The notes beneath the pieces are model-generated. The model did no database searches. It was not told the origin of the DNA and was given only the letters and a program-made list of their open reading frames with translations. From IMG/VR virus record IMGVR_UViG_3300042430_001780, positions 1 to 51,815 of that record: 51,815 nucleotides of DNA. One strand, written 5' to 3'. Shown here piece after piece: positions 1 through 8,934 of this stretch (position 1 is the stretch's first letter; every line of letters starts with the position of its first letter). The stretch is from a virus. Both the position numbers and the translations under genes were made by a program.

Positions 1-150
1 AAAACAAAAAAATTAAAACAATCTCATCCAACAACAGATGAAGCAAAAAACAAAGGTAATCTGTTTTGTTGCGATTGGTCTTGGAACTTGATTAATAATA
101 AAATTGTTCATCCTGAAGATGACATTGATGATTATAGGAAAGGAGAGTAG
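1..150 (+). CDS. C-terminal part of a hypothetical protein
   Basis: Frame 1 is open from the window edge to TAG at 148-150, giving 49 residues. The start lies upstream of the window. The sequence is hydrophilic with an FCCDWSW patch and matches no family I recognise. An AAAGGAG ribosome binding site for the next gene overlaps its end. Confidence 0.7.
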   Translation, partial: KTKKLKQSHPTTDEAKNKGNLFCCDWSWNLINNKIVHPEDDIDDYRKGE

Positions 151-152
151 TT

Positions 153-311
153 ATGTATGATTTTAAATCAGCTGGTCTTGATTATCTTGATGATAAATCA
201 AAGCAAGTAATCATTAGCACATTAAAAAACTTAAACGAATCAATTATCAAAGCAGAAATTGAACTGTTTAAACTTGATATTGAATTATTTGAAACAGAAA
301 GCGCTGGGTAA
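153..311 (+). CDS. Small hypothetical protein (52 aa)
   Basis: ATG at 153 follows an AAAGGAGAG ribosome binding site inside the end of the previous gene. The protein is charged, and residues 18-50 look like one amphipathic helix, so a short coiled coil is possible. No family recognised. It fits the tight spacing of the region. Confidence 0.7.
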   Translation: MYDFKSAGLDYLDDKSKQVIISTLKNLNESIIKAEIELFKLDIELFETESAG

Positions 312-314
312 TTC

Positions 315-449
315 ATGAAAATATATGAATGGATAAAACAAGAACCTGAGTTTCAGTATTACTGGACTAAGGATAAAGGTTGGATTCAAAAAGATATAGA
401 AGAAGTATGGAAAGCCATAGAGATAGGGGAAACAAAAAATGGGTATTGA
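315..449 (+). CDS. Small hypothetical protein (44 aa)
   Basis: ATG at 315 lies 3 nt after the previous stop, and the gene overlaps the next gene by 11 nt. It encodes an aromatic-rich, acidic peptide (YYWTKDKGW motif). I see no strong ribosome binding site, so it may be translationally coupled. Function unknown. Confidence 0.6.
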   Translation: MKIYEWIKQEPEFQYYWTKDKGWIQKDIEEVWKAIEIGETKNGY

Positions 450-795
450 TTATATGGAAATAGGATCATCACCAAGTGATGAAGATTGTGCTCAATTAGG
501 TTCTGACAATTACGATAAGTTATCTAGAATTGAATTGAATGCATATGTTCATCAACTGGAAAGGATGTTCCCTTATGTAAAGAATTCAGATTCATTAAAA
601 TTTGCTGCTAAAAGATTTAATCACGACTTCGGTACTTATGCCGAAGTTGTTATTTATTTTGATACAGCTAATGAATTTGAATATAATTGTGCAATTGATA
701 TTGAACACAATCTCCCAATGTATTGGGATGAAGAAGCTAAAGAAGAAATTAAAAACAAACTTAATAGCCAAACCGAAATAGGAGAAACAAAATGA
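439..795 (+). CDS. Hypothetical protein (118 aa)
   Basis: Starts at ATG 439 after an ATAGGGGAAAC ribosome binding site within the preceding gene and ends in an ATGA overlap with the next. The protein is acidic and mixed alpha/beta, with an HDFGTYAEVVIYFD stretch typical of a small soluble domain. No family recognised. It is cotranscribed with its neighbours judging by the overlaps. Confidence 0.8.
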   Translation: MGIDYMEIGSSPSDEDCAQLGSDNYDKLSRIELNAYVHQLERMFPYVKNSDSLKFAAKRFNHDFGTYAEVVIYFDTANEFEYNCAIDIEHNLPMYWDEEAKEEIKNKLNSQTEIGETK

Positions 796-1271
796 AAAAA
801 CTATCAAAGAAACAATTCGTAACAGTAGTAGAAAATATTCATAATACAGTCAATTATGCATTTGATTCAAAACATTGTGAAGCCTTTGGCGTTCTCATTG
901 ATAAAGAATTGAATGTTCAGATTGAAAAGATTGATAGCAGTTCAGACATTTACGATATGCTTGATACTGATAATGATGAACTACTAAGCCAAATTAATAA
1001 CTACGATATGATATCTTTTGCAACTAATGGTTGGGCTGCACCTGTTGCTAAAGATGATGATGAATATAGTGATTTACCACCATCGCAACATCCACAAAAA
1101 AGAAGAGTTCGTCTTCTTAGTTCAGCAAATATTCATGATCAAGTAGGTAGTTCAATTTTGTTTAGTGATGATATTGATTCACCTGTATATGATTATGGTG
1201 ATGCTCGTGGAACTATGGCTACAGCAATAATTGAACTTATGGACAAAGCAAAAGATTTGCAGGTCAAATGA
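792..1271 (+). CDS. Hypothetical protein (159 aa)
   Basis: Start and stop overlap both neighbours by 4 nt (ATGA). The protein is acidic, with a central SDLPPSQHPQKRRVRLL segment that resembles the conserved core of small actinophage proteins of unknown function. No catalytic motif is visible. Confidence 0.8.
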   Translation: MKKLSKKQFVTVVENIHNTVNYAFDSKHCEAFGVLIDKELNVQIEKIDSSSDIYDMLDTDNDELLSQINNYDMISFATNGWAAPVAKDDDEYSDLPPSQHPQKRRVRLLSSANIHDQVGSSILFSDDIDSPVYDYGDARGTMATAIIELMDKAKDLQVK

Positions 1272-1975
1272 GTAAATTTGGCGAAAGCGGTTATGTTAGC
1301 AACATAGAAAAATATGCTAAACAAGCAACTACAAGACCTGATGATTTTGGGTATTGGGGTTCTGATGATATGTTTAAAACTTGGGGCTTTACTAATATTG
1401 ATCAGAACAGAGATTCTGATGTATTAGCAAAATCAAATTTTAAATATATTACTGAAGAGTTGATGGATATCTTTCCTGATGATTATAGAATTGAAAATTA
1501 TGCTCATTGGGCTGTTGGTAATGTTGATAGATTAGTTTGTCGTGTTTATGATGATGATGATAAAAAGATCATTTCATCTTCATTCTATTTAGCAATGGAA
1601 TGGCTAGACAAATTAGATGACTATCCAGTTGCTGATGAAGATTCATATCAAACTATGATGCATATTGATAATATTGAAAGTCTTGATTTTTGGGCTGATA
1701 TTTGTCCTGGTTATGTTGATATTGAAAAGTATCCAGATTGGGCTGGCGATGTTCTTTATGAATTAGAAGTCAATATGAATATAGAATTTCATTTAGATTC
1801 AGGTTCACCTAAAGATGAAGATATTATCCAGGCTATTTATAATCTTCAATATTGGAATGCAGCAGGTTATGTAAAGTGGTTTGAATTCTGTGATCGTAAT
1901 AATTTAGAAAGACCACAGTTTTTAGTAAATGATATATCAAAAAATAATCCTAATCAATTAGAAATGGAGTTTTAA
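1268..1975 (+). CDS. Conserved phage hypothetical protein (235 aa)
   Basis: Acidic soluble protein. The WGFTNIDQNRDSDVLAKSNF block followed by YRIENYAHWAVGNVDRL and an acidic YPVADEDSY stretch is a pattern I associate with a conserved family of unknown function in actinophages and some bacteria. No catalytic residues can be assigned. It overlaps the previous gene by 4 nt and is 1 nt from the next. Confidence 0.8.
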   Translation: MSKFGESGYVSNIEKYAKQATTRPDDFGYWGSDDMFKTWGFTNIDQNRDSDVLAKSNFKYITEELMDIFPDDYRIENYAHWAVGNVDRLVCRVYDDDDKKIISSSFYLAMEWLDKLDDYPVADEDSYQTMMHIDNIESLDFWADICPGYVDIEKYPDWAGDVLYELEVNMNIEFHLDSGSPKDEDIIQAIYNLQYWNAAGYVKWFEFCDRNNLERPQFLVNDISKNNPNQLEMEF

Positions 1976-1976
1976 A

Positions 1977-2567
1977 ATGCCAAATCATTGTAATAACACA
2001 TTGGGTGTCTTAGGTAAGACATCCGATGTAGAGAAGTTTGTAGAATTTGTAACAAATAAAGGTGAAGATAAGGAACAAAATAAGTATCAGCTATTTAAAA
2101 GTTTAATGCCAATGCCAGAAGAATTGGAAGGAACTGTTTCACCATCTAAATCAAGCAATGAAGAGTTAATTAAGAAGTATGGAACTGATAATTGGTATGA
2201 TTGGTGCAATAATAATTGGGGAACTAAATGGGGTGATTATGATATCACTAAAAGTGACCTTGCTAATTTAGTTCAATACTCTTATCCATTTAAGGAAGAT
2301 GGTATTAAAGATTATGATAATGCTATTGAAGATACGAGTAATTCATATGTTCATTTTTATTATGATACTGCTTGGGCTCCAGGTAGTGATGAAATTTCTA
2401 ATGCTCTTTGTTCTCAATTCCCAGAATTAAATTTTAATTTGTATTTTGAAGAACCTGGAATGGGTTTTGCTGGTCAAGTTAAAATTCAAAAAGGTGAAGT
2501 AATTTATAATGATAGTTGGGATTTTCATCAAGAGTGTGATGATATATCCGAAATAGACTTTAGTTAA
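1977..2567 (+). CDS. YubB/Api92-type ferredoxin-like domain protein
   Basis: The N-terminus MPNHCNNTLGVLG, a central NNWGTKWGDYD, then YDTAWAPGSDEI and EPGMGFAGQVKI are the hallmarks of the YubB (DUF1281, ferredoxin-like fold) family found on plasmids and phages. Length 196 aa is typical. The family has no established biochemical role; an accessory or anti-defence function has only been guessed at. The family call is firm, the function is unknown. Confidence 0.8.
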   Translation: MPNHCNNTLGVLGKTSDVEKFVEFVTNKGEDKEQNKYQLFKSLMPMPEELEGTVSPSKSSNEELIKKYGTDNWYDWCNNNWGTKWGDYDITKSDLANLVQYSYPFKEDGIKDYDNAIEDTSNSYVHFYYDTAWAPGSDEISNALCSQFPELNFNLYFEEPGMGFAGQVKIQKGEVIYNDSWDFHQECDDISEIDFS

Positions 2568-2579
2568 CAAAGGAGCAAT

Positions 2580-2951
2580 ATGTTTAATATGGATGATATA
2601 AATGAAGTTTTAAATAAGGATTCATCAAGAGTGCCATCTGGTATTGCTGATGATAGCGAATTCTTATTGATATTGCAATCAGTAACTAACACACTGGCAA
2701 ATTCTGCATATGATACAACGGCAGATCGGGAAGCATTATCTATGAGAATACTAAACATAGCTTGTGACTTAGATGGTAACATATCTGAAGATCGTTGCGT
2801 GAGTGTAATCTTATCATTGATATCCCACTGTGTGTCTCTATTGACATCTTTTGAGCCAATAGATATTGACATTAAAAACTATTTTGTTTATTTTCAAAAT
2901 GAAATTATAGGACCAATGTTAGATACCCCAGGGAGCCCTTATTATGATTGA
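2580..2951 (+). CDS. Hypothetical protein (123 aa)
   Basis: ATG 2580 follows a clear AAAGGAGCAAT ribosome binding site. The protein looks mostly helical and acidic with no cysteine cluster or membrane segment. It overlaps the WhiB gene by 8 nt, suggesting translational coupling to it. No family recognised. Confidence 0.75.
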   Translation: MFNMDDINEVLNKDSSRVPSGIADDSEFLLILQSVTNTLANSAYDTTADREALSMRILNIACDLDGNISEDRCVSVILSLISHCVSLLTSFEPIDIDIKNYFVYFQNEIIGPMLDTPGSPYYD

Positions 2952-3285
2952 TAAGAATTTTGATGTGAGCAAAGAAGTATGGAGAGATAATGCTTCTTGC
3001 AAAGGTCAAGACTTATCTATCTTTTTCATAGAAAATGAAGAAGGCGCTATATCTAGGAAGAACATAAAAAAAGCTAAATCAATATGTTTAAAGTGTTTAG
3101 TTCAAGTTAAATGTTTAAGCTATGCTTTAAATGAAGATATAAGATATGGAATTTGGGGTGGTATTACCCCAAGAGAAAGATCATCATTAATAAAAGCAAT
3201 TAAAAATAATGATGTTATTGATATACCAATTAAGTTAGTAGATAATAAATTCATAACACCTACAGAAAATAGGAGAATACCATGA
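2944..3285 (+). CDS. WhiB-like iron-sulfur transcription regulator
   Basis: 113 aa with the WhiB signature: C19, then C48-x2-C51-x5-C57 as the four [4Fe-4S] ligands, and the G69-I-W-G-G73 turn followed by a basic-polar tail. WhiB-like proteins are confined to actinobacteria and their phages and act by binding the primary sigma factor, so this is the best host marker in the window. A phage copy probably redirects or silences host promoters. The Cys, GIWGG and length evidence is direct; the target genes are unknown. It overlaps the ParB-like gene by 4 nt. Confidence 0.93.
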   Translation: MIDKNFDVSKEVWRDNASCKGQDLSIFFIENEEGAISRKNIKKAKSICLKCLVQVKCLSYALNEDIRYGIWGGITPRERSSLIKAIKNNDVIDIPIKLVDNKFITPTENRRIP

Positions 3286-4220
3286 AGAATCAAGCGAGAG
3301 TGGAAGAAATAGTAGAAGAAGTTATAACCAGCAAAGATGTTAAATCTATGCATATTCCCATTAAAAACAGTAACCAGCAAGAAATGTTTGGGGCATCATT
3401 TAATAGTGGTCATGTTTCAAAGATATCTTCTTTGGTTAAAGTATCTGATCTGGTAATTGATTACACATACCAGCGTCAGCCGCTTATGAAGAAAGTAAAT
3501 AAGATTGCAAAGAACTTTGACTCAGATATTCTTGGAGTCATTATTTGTTCAATGCGTGAAGATGGCTCATTGGCTGTAATTGATGGTAGTCATAGAGTTC
3601 ATGCTATGCGTGAAAAAGGAATGAATGATTATTCAGTAAATGCTCTTATTTACTTTGATCTAGATATCAAAGACGAAGCAAGAATATTTGCAATGCTTAA
3701 TCAAGAACATACAAAGCCGAATACAACAGATATCTTTAAAGCTGGAATTGTTTCTGGTGATGAAGAAACAATTGCAATTAATAAAATCCTCAGTAGTTTG
3801 GGTTTGATTATTGGAGTTGGACCTGGTGATAATAAGGTTCGTGCTATTTCTACAATTAGGCGTGTTTATCGTAATGCTGGAGATAAAGTATTGCGTGATA
3901 CATTGTATACAATTAAATCAGCTTATGGTGATTCATCCAGCACAATGCGTGATGTTTTGATCTCTGCTGTTGCAATTATTTACAATCGTTATGGTGCAAA
4001 AGTTGAAGTATCTCGTATGGTTACTACATTGCAAAAGTTTGGTAATCCGAATACTCTTATCGCAAATGCAAAATCAATTGGTGTAAATGCAAGTTCTGTT
4101 ACAGCATCTGCTTTACCATTTGTTATTGTAAATGCTTACAATCAAAGATTAACAACAAATCGTCTTAGCGATTACCCAATGAATTTGCTTGCTCAGCAAG
4201 TATGGGTTTCAATTAAATAA
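3282..4220 (+). CDS. ParB-like nuclease-fold domain protein
   Basis: 312 aa. Residues about 45-125 contain YTYQRQ, a GVIICSMREDG strand and DGSHRVHAM, equivalent to the GxHR motif of the ParB/Srx fold (DUF6551-type phage proteins). The remainder is helical and basic, plausibly DNA-binding. Such stand-alone phage proteins are usually annotated only by fold; a role in DNA processing or partitioning is possible but unproven. No parA-like partner is nearby. A GC-rich hairpin follows the gene. Confidence 0.75.
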   Translation: MKNQARVEEIVEEVITSKDVKSMHIPIKNSNQQEMFGASFNSGHVSKISSLVKVSDLVIDYTYQRQPLMKKVNKIAKNFDSDILGVIICSMREDGSLAVIDGSHRVHAMREKGMNDYSVNALIYFDLDIKDEARIFAMLNQEHTKPNTTDIFKAGIVSGDEETIAINKILSSLGLIIGVGPGDNKVRAISTIRRVYRNAGDKVLRDTLYTIKSAYGDSSSTMRDVLISAVAIIYNRYGAKVEVSRMVTTLQKFGNPNTLIANAKSIGVNASSVTASALPFVIVNAYNQRLTTNRLSDYPMNLLAQQVWVSIK

Positions 4221-4227
4221 TAGATTT

Positions 4228-4261
4228 GGGGTTGGGTTAGACTGATCGCTAACTCAACCCC
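4228..4261 (+). terminator. GC-rich hairpin after the ParB-like gene
   Basis: GGGGTTGGGTTAG and CTAACTCAACCCC pair around an 8-nt loop with one internal mismatch. The following ATTTAAG is only weakly U-rich, so it may be a partial terminator or an mRNA 3' end stabiliser. Confidence 0.55.
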
Positions 4262-4293
4262 ATTTAAGTCCCTCTAAACAAAAGGAGAATGAT

Positions 4294-4668
4294 ATGAGTA
4301 ATTATCCACCTGGGGTAACTGGTAATGAATATGAAATTGCTGGTGGTGAAGAAACAGAAGAGTATTGGCAATGTGAAGGTATGGTATCAGCAATTACTGT
4401 AAGTATGCCAACTATTCAAGATATGAGTGAACAAATCTTTAATGTATTTACTAAATTAAAAGAGCATAGTTATACTTCATATCAAGAGTGGATTAATCAA
4501 AATGTAAGAAGTATAAAAAGAACATTAGAAGATCTAATTCATTCTGATGAAGTGGTTGAAGTTGATTGTGGTTTTAATGGAAATGTTTTAATGGAACGAT
4601 ACAAGAATAAAAAATGGTGGTCTTGCCCAAATTGTAGGACAGAGCATGAAATTGAACTTGATTATTAA
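4294..4668 (+). CDS. Hypothetical protein with C-terminal zinc-ribbon-like CxxC
   Basis: 124 aa; AAGGAG ribosome binding site 7 nt upstream. Residues 91-120 carry a single Cys followed by WWSCPNC, which could bind zinc with another ligand, but only three cysteines are present. The central part is helical. No family recognised. Confidence 0.75.
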   Translation: MSNYPPGVTGNEYEIAGGEETEEYWQCEGMVSAITVSMPTIQDMSEQIFNVFTKLKEHSYTSYQEWINQNVRSIKRTLEDLIHSDEVVEVDCGFNGNVLMERYKNKKWWSCPNCRTEHEIELDY

Positions 4669-4688
4669 ACAAAACAAATGGAGGAATG

Positions 4689-5207
4689 ATGGAAGATATT
4701 AAACTACATAGCGTTAAGAATTTAAGAGGAGGATATTTCATTCCTGAGTTTATAGATAAGAAATTCATAACTCAAGATGGAAACCTTGGTGTTAATGTAA
4801 AAGATTACCATACCCGTATGAGTCCTGCATTAGATGGTCAAATGTATTTCAACTATGAATTGAATGATTATGTGTACAGCGGTGTTCAATCTATGTTTTG
4901 GAATAAATGTCAATCAATAGGTCGTAGTTGGGGTTATGATCATGTTGAAAATAGTGGCAGAAGTGGTGGTTGGGCTTGTCCTATGAATATACATTCTTAT
5001 AATTCAACAACTACTTTTAATTATATCAAATGCCCAGAGAATAATTTACTGAGTGACATATCAATTGCAGATGCAATAAAGATTCAAAGATTTAATGGGT
5101 TTGCTAGATATGTGCAATCATTATTCTTTTTAGTAAAATCAGAAATAGTACACATAACAAACATAGATGAGTTCTTTGAACTCAAGAAAGAGGTTGAGTC
5201 ATTATGA
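4689..5207 (+). CDS. Hypothetical protein (172 aa)
   Basis: ATG 4686 and ATG 4689 are both in frame. I prefer 4689 because the GGAGG ribosome binding site at 4680-4684 is too close to 4686. Central aromatic-rich segments (MYFNYELNDYVYSG) suggest a compact beta-rich domain. Overlaps the next gene by 4 nt. Function unknown. Confidence 0.75.
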   Translation: MEDIKLHSVKNLRGGYFIPEFIDKKFITQDGNLGVNVKDYHTRMSPALDGQMYFNYELNDYVYSGVQSMFWNKCQSIGRSWGYDHVENSGRSGGWACPMNIHSYNSTTTFNYIKCPENNLLSDISIADAIKIQRFNGFARYVQSLFFLVKSEIVHITNIDEFFELKKEVESL

Positions 5208-5605
5208 ATACAAAAACTGATAGTTGCGAATCAAGAATTCAAGAAAGTAAAAACAATTGTGAAGAACATCTTGAGCTTATGTTTAAAGTACTTGATAACG
5301 AAAGACTAGATGAGAATGATGAAGATGATGCAAAGATACTTCAACTCATTGAAGATGAAGGATTGAATGAAGATAGCATTTATGAGTACGCATTGGGTGT
5401 TTCAATTCAGAAAGTTATGAAAATTGAATTGAGCACTGGTGGACCTGCTTCTTTTATTGAAGCTTATCTTGATGATGAAAATAATGTTGATGAAGTATTC
5501 TATCACTTTCAAGATTGGTTTGATGGTGCTAAAAGAAAAGTATCAAGCGATTCAGCAATATATAGATATGCCGAATTTATGGCGGAAGGATATGGGGTAC
5601 AGTGA
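5204..5605 (+). CDS. Acidic hypothetical protein (133 aa)
   Basis: Starts in an ATGA overlap with the previous gene. Very acidic and mostly helical, with no recognised motif. Its stop TGA overlaps a possible GTG start of the next frame. Confidence 0.75.
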   Translation: MNTKTDSCESRIQESKNNCEEHLELMFKVLDNERLDENDEDDAKILQLIEDEGLNEDSIYEYALGVSIQKVMKIELSTGGPASFIEAYLDDENNVDEVFYHFQDWFDGAKRKVSSDSAIYRYAEFMAEGYGVQ

Positions 5606-6300
5606 GGGAATTTTTAGAAAGAACAGATTCAGCAGGAAACCAAATATACACAACTAAAACAGGAGAAATAACCATGCAAAATGAAACATTAACAACCAAA
5701 GCAGTATTTCCACAAATTGAAACTATTCCATCACCAGTAAGTAATCTTATTGTTGCGGAAATGTGTTTCCCTAAAGATCAACTTATGATGATGCTGAATG
5801 AAGCATGTGTAACTAAAGATCAAGTTGAAGAAATGATTGAAGAGCACGATATGACCGATTGTGTTGAATCACTTATTGGTGATATTGATTGGACTGATAA
5901 AGTAACAGATGTCCTTAATGATATTGATGTAGAAGATTATCTTGAAATGTCTACTTTTGTTGATAGCGTTATGGAAAATCTTGATTACAGAGATATCGCT
6001 AGCAATGTAAAAGAATATATTGAAGAACCTGATGCTGAATCAATGGCTAGTTCTTTGCTAACATCTTTTAATTATGAAGCACCTTGCTATACTGGTCAAT
6101 TGTATATTAAATCAGTAGAAAGCATTATTGAGGGCTATATGAAGAAACAAACAGAAGGTGTAGTTCAACCAACTGTTATTGTTGATGATGCAGTTCGCCT
6201 TCGTGCATTTACTATTCAAGAAATTAATGAAGTTCTAGATGCTTTGCAATATACTGAATACAATAAGAGTCGTATCCTTACATCACTATCACTAAAATAG
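5602..6300 (+). CDS. Acidic helical hypothetical protein
   Basis: The frame opens with GTG 5602, overlapping the previous stop, but ATG 5674 has a much better ribosome binding site (CAGGAGAAATAACC) and may be the true start, giving 208 aa. The protein is acidic with repeated D/E-rich helices (VEEMIEEHDM, IDVEDYLEM). A scaffold or DNA-mimic role is conceivable only from charge. No family recognised. Confidence 0.7.
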   Translation: MREFLERTDSAGNQIYTTKTGEITMQNETLTTKAVFPQIETIPSPVSNLIVAEMCFPKDQLMMMLNEACVTKDQVEEMIEEHDMTDCVESLIGDIDWTDKVTDVLNDIDVEDYLEMSTFVDSVMENLDYRDIASNVKEYIEEPDAESMASSLLTSFNYEAPCYTGQLYIKSVESIIEGYMKKQTEGVVQPTVIVDDAVRLRAFTIQEINEVLDALQYTEYNKSRILTSLSLK

Positions 6301-6310
6301 AGGGGAACTA

Positions 6311-7969
6311 ATGAAAAAATACATTAAGATTGCAAATAAGTCAGGTAATGTTAGTCGGATAGCCTTAGAAAAACTAGGGCTATCTACTAAAAGAGATGAT
6401 CCAAATACAATTGGACAATTTGGCTCTGGTATTAAATATGCTCCGATTGCCGCATTGAGAATGGGATTGGAATGGATATTTACTGGTACAGACGATAAGG
6501 GTTCCTATGTGCTTAAGTATAAGGTTGAGGAAGAAGATGGAGTTGATTGTATCGTATATGATTACGGTGACTATCAGAAATCATCTTCTTTTACAATTGA
6601 TGCTGGAGTATTAAGTTGGGAAGATTGTTTTCAAATCTATAGAGAAGCTATTGCTAATGCTATGGATGAATCTAATGAAAATGATACAGAATGGTATCGT
6701 GAAATTGTTGAAGCATCTGAAGTAAAACAGAATTACGGTGAGTTTGCTGTTTACATTAGTGCATCTCCAAATATGATGGAAATCTATGATCAGCACGATA
6801 AGTATTTTCTTGAAAATCGTGAGCCTATTCATGAAGGTAAAAATGGTTACGCTAAGGTAAACTTTTTCAATCCCTATTCATCTAGCGAAGGTCATGTATA
6901 TCATAAATCAGTTATGGTTTATGAGAATACAGAGCACGCTTGTCTCTTTGATTATGAAGTTAAATCACTTCGTTTGAATGAAATGAGAACAGTATCTGAT
7001 GAATGGCAAATGAATTACTTGATTGCTCATGGTATTGCTGAATGTACAAATAGTAAAATCATTGAACGAATCCTAGATAATCTAGGAAGCAAGAAGTGGG
7101 AATATAAGTTTAGTGAGACAATTATCGGAACCGCAGACATTACTGATGAGTGGTATAAAGTGTGGGGTAAAAAGTATGGTGAAGCAACTATTATGCTCAA
7201 TTCAATTGAGGATGCAAATAATTCCATCCATATGTATTTGAAAGAAAAAGGACAGAAGTACAAGACTGTTGATTCTTCATTTATATATACGATATTGGCA
7301 AAATCTGGCGTTAATACTTTAGAAAGTATTGCTGGTGAATCAATCAATTATGACATTGATTTTGACACTGATAAGTACCCCAAACTATTGAAAGCAATTG
7401 AAATTGCTGCAAGGTATGAGCCAGGTATTTTAACAATGGAAAGACCAATTGCTTGCTTTACTCCTAAGCAAAATGATACATTTCTCGGTTTACTTATTAA
7501 TAAAGATAACGAAGAGAAGCGTATTCTGATTGAAAAGAATCATGCTAGAGATGGTGAGATATATGAAATAGTTGCTACTATTATTCATGAATATGATCAC
7601 TATACAACTGGTTATTCTGATGGAGATCATGCTGGTAGAAAGTTTAGAGATTTAGCTGATCGTAGAATTGGTAGATTGATGTGTGAAAACTACAAACCAG
7701 ATCTACTATCTGCCTGTGTTGATGGAATTAGTATTCCTCTTAGCAGTATCTCTGATCTTGGTGGTTTGAATTACAATATCCTATACTTCATGGATTCATA
7801 TATCTTGTCCATTGGGAAATGCAAATTTATTATTTCTCAAAAACAATTATCTGATTCAGAAATCAAGTATAATGGTACTGGAGTTATGAAACCATCTGTT
7901 GATGGTCAAAGCATGCTTATTCCTTTTGAGAACTGGAATCATAATAATTTCTACATTAACCAAATTTAA
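6311..7969 (+). CDS. Putative rearranged GHKL ATPase with C-terminal HExxH metallopeptidase motif
   Basis: 552 aa, the largest product of this arm. Residues 33-48 (NTIGQFGSGIKYAPIA) match the ATP-lid glycine box of Hsp90/MORC-type GHKL ATPases. Residues 110-120 (YREAIANAMDE) resemble their N-box helix, but it follows the glycine box instead of preceding it, as if circularly permuted. Residues 426-430 are HEYDH, a zincin HExxH motif, in a helix preceded by hydrophobic residues; H440 or D439 could be the third metal ligand. The motifs are seen; nucleotide binding and peptidase activity are inference. It sits in the unknown-gene operon 10 nt after its neighbour, with an AGGGGAACTA ribosome binding site. 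Confidence 0.6.
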   Translation: MKKYIKIANKSGNVSRIALEKLGLSTKRDDPNTIGQFGSGIKYAPIAALRMGLEWIFTGTDDKGSYVLKYKVEEEDGVDCIVYDYGDYQKSSSFTIDAGVLSWEDCFQIYREAIANAMDESNENDTEWYREIVEASEVKQNYGEFAVYISASPNMMEIYDQHDKYFLENREPIHEGKNGYAKVNFFNPYSSSEGHVYHKSVMVYENTEHACLFDYEVKSLRLNEMRTVSDEWQMNYLIAHGIAECTNSKIIERILDNLGSKKWEYKFSETIIGTADITDEWYKVWGKKYGEATIMLNSIEDANNSIHMYLKEKGQKYKTVDSSFIYTILAKSGVNTLESIAGESINYDIDFDTDKYPKLLKAIEIAARYEPGILTMERPIACFTPKQNDTFLGLLINKDNEEKRILIEKNHARDGEIYEIVATIIHEYDHYTTGYSDGDHAGRKFRDLADRRIGRLMCENYKPDLLSACVDGISIPLSSISDLGGLNYNILYFMDSYILSIGKCKFIISQKQLSDSEIKYNGTGVMKPSVDGQSMLIPFENWNHNNFYINQI

Positions 7970-7980
7970 GGAGTAAGTGT

Positions 7981-8112
7981 ATGTCCGAAAGAACTGGCTG
8001 GATAATTCTATTTGCAGTAGCACCATTGATTGTTATATCATTCCTTGGTCTAGCTGCATTGATTGTTATCCCAGTAGTATTAGCGCTACTAGCAATTGGG
8101 AGTAAAATATAA
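7981..8112 (+). CDS. Small membrane protein (43 aa)
   Basis: ATG 7981 after AAGGAGTAAGTGT. After MSERTGW the protein is almost wholly hydrophobic, enough for one long or two short membrane spans. The stop overlaps the next start by one base. Such peptides in phages include holin and antiholin candidates, but nothing specific is visible here. Confidence 0.7.
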   Translation: MSERTGWIILFAVAPLIVISFLGLAALIVIPVVLALLAIGSKI

Positions 8113-8450
8113 TGCCTAAATTTGATAGCTATTATATAGTTGAGTATAGATATGCAATTTCTATTGAAGATACTTCCACAGTAATGGAGGCAATGTCTAA
8201 AGCAAATAGAATTTGTGAAAGATTACATGGATTTAAACCAGACAATTGGTATGCTAGAATATTTGAATATACCGTTGGAGAGAAAACATCTGGTCATGTA
8301 AAAGAATATTTCTATAATCCCAATTCCGCTACATCTAGAGAAATCACTAAGAACATTTCTTACCATAATGATTTAGTGGCTAAAGGTGAAGCGCCAGCTA
8401 GTATAATTGATTTGAACAAAGAAATGATGGATGATGAAGACATTGAGTAA
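8112..8450 (+). CDS. Hypothetical protein (112 aa)
   Basis: Start overlaps the stop of the membrane peptide gene (TAATG). Mixed alpha/beta composition with several aromatic residues in the first half, no Cys pair, no membrane span. Function unknown. Confidence 0.75.
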   Translation: MPKFDSYYIVEYRYAISIEDTSTVMEAMSKANRICERLHGFKPDNWYARIFEYTVGEKTSGHVKEYFYNPNSATSREITKNISYHNDLVAKGEAPASIIDLNKEMMDDEDIE

Positions 8451-8471
8451 TCATGTTAATATGATGTGTGA

Positions 8472-8477
8472 TATACT
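8472..8477 (+). promoter_or_regulatory. Possible extended -10 promoter (TGTGATATACT)
   Basis: TATACT preceded by TGTGA lies 26 nt before ATG 8504 and after the stop of the preceding gene. No good -35 at standard spacing, so this is a tentative internal promoter. Confidence 0.35.
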
Positions 8478-8503
8478 ATTAGATTACTTTGGAAAGGTTT
8501 AGT

Positions 8504-8827
8504 ATGAAAACAAATGATGAAAATTTATATACAGATCATGCATTACAGTTAATCTCAGCCTTTACGGCTAAAGATATGGATGCTATCTTGCTTTTAGTTG
8601 ATGGTGGTAATGATAAAACATATGTACCAGGCATTCTATTTGGCATGATGGTGCATTTTGAATTATTGCTATCAGCAATTGCTGAGTCAAATGAGATAAC
8701 AAAAATGGAATCCCTACAGCAGTACGCATACTATTATAATTCCATAAGGGAATCATTGAATAATCTAGATATGCTAAAGCCATCAAGTTTTCAAGAAATT
8801 TTAAATAATGATGGAGGTTTGTTATAA
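8504..8827 (+). CDS. Hypothetical helical protein (107 aa)
   Basis: I choose ATG 8504 over an upstream TTG because GGAAAGG at 8491-8497 is well spaced for it. The sequence is helical (ALQLISAFTAKDMDAILLLV), with no recognised motif. Some hydrophobic stretches are too short or interrupted to be clear membrane spans. Confidence 0.7.
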   Translation: MKTNDENLYTDHALQLISAFTAKDMDAILLLVDGGNDKTYVPGILFGMMVHFELLLSAIAESNEITKMESLQQYAYYYNSIRESLNNLDMLKPSSFQEILNNDGGLL

Positions 8828-8934
8828 GATAAACCCTCTGTAAAGCGAGAGTGCAAACTTGTAGATTGCCCTCGTTTTGCATCTAAAGATATGCTAATGC
8901 GAACTAATCGCAAAACCTAACCGATGGAGGCAAA

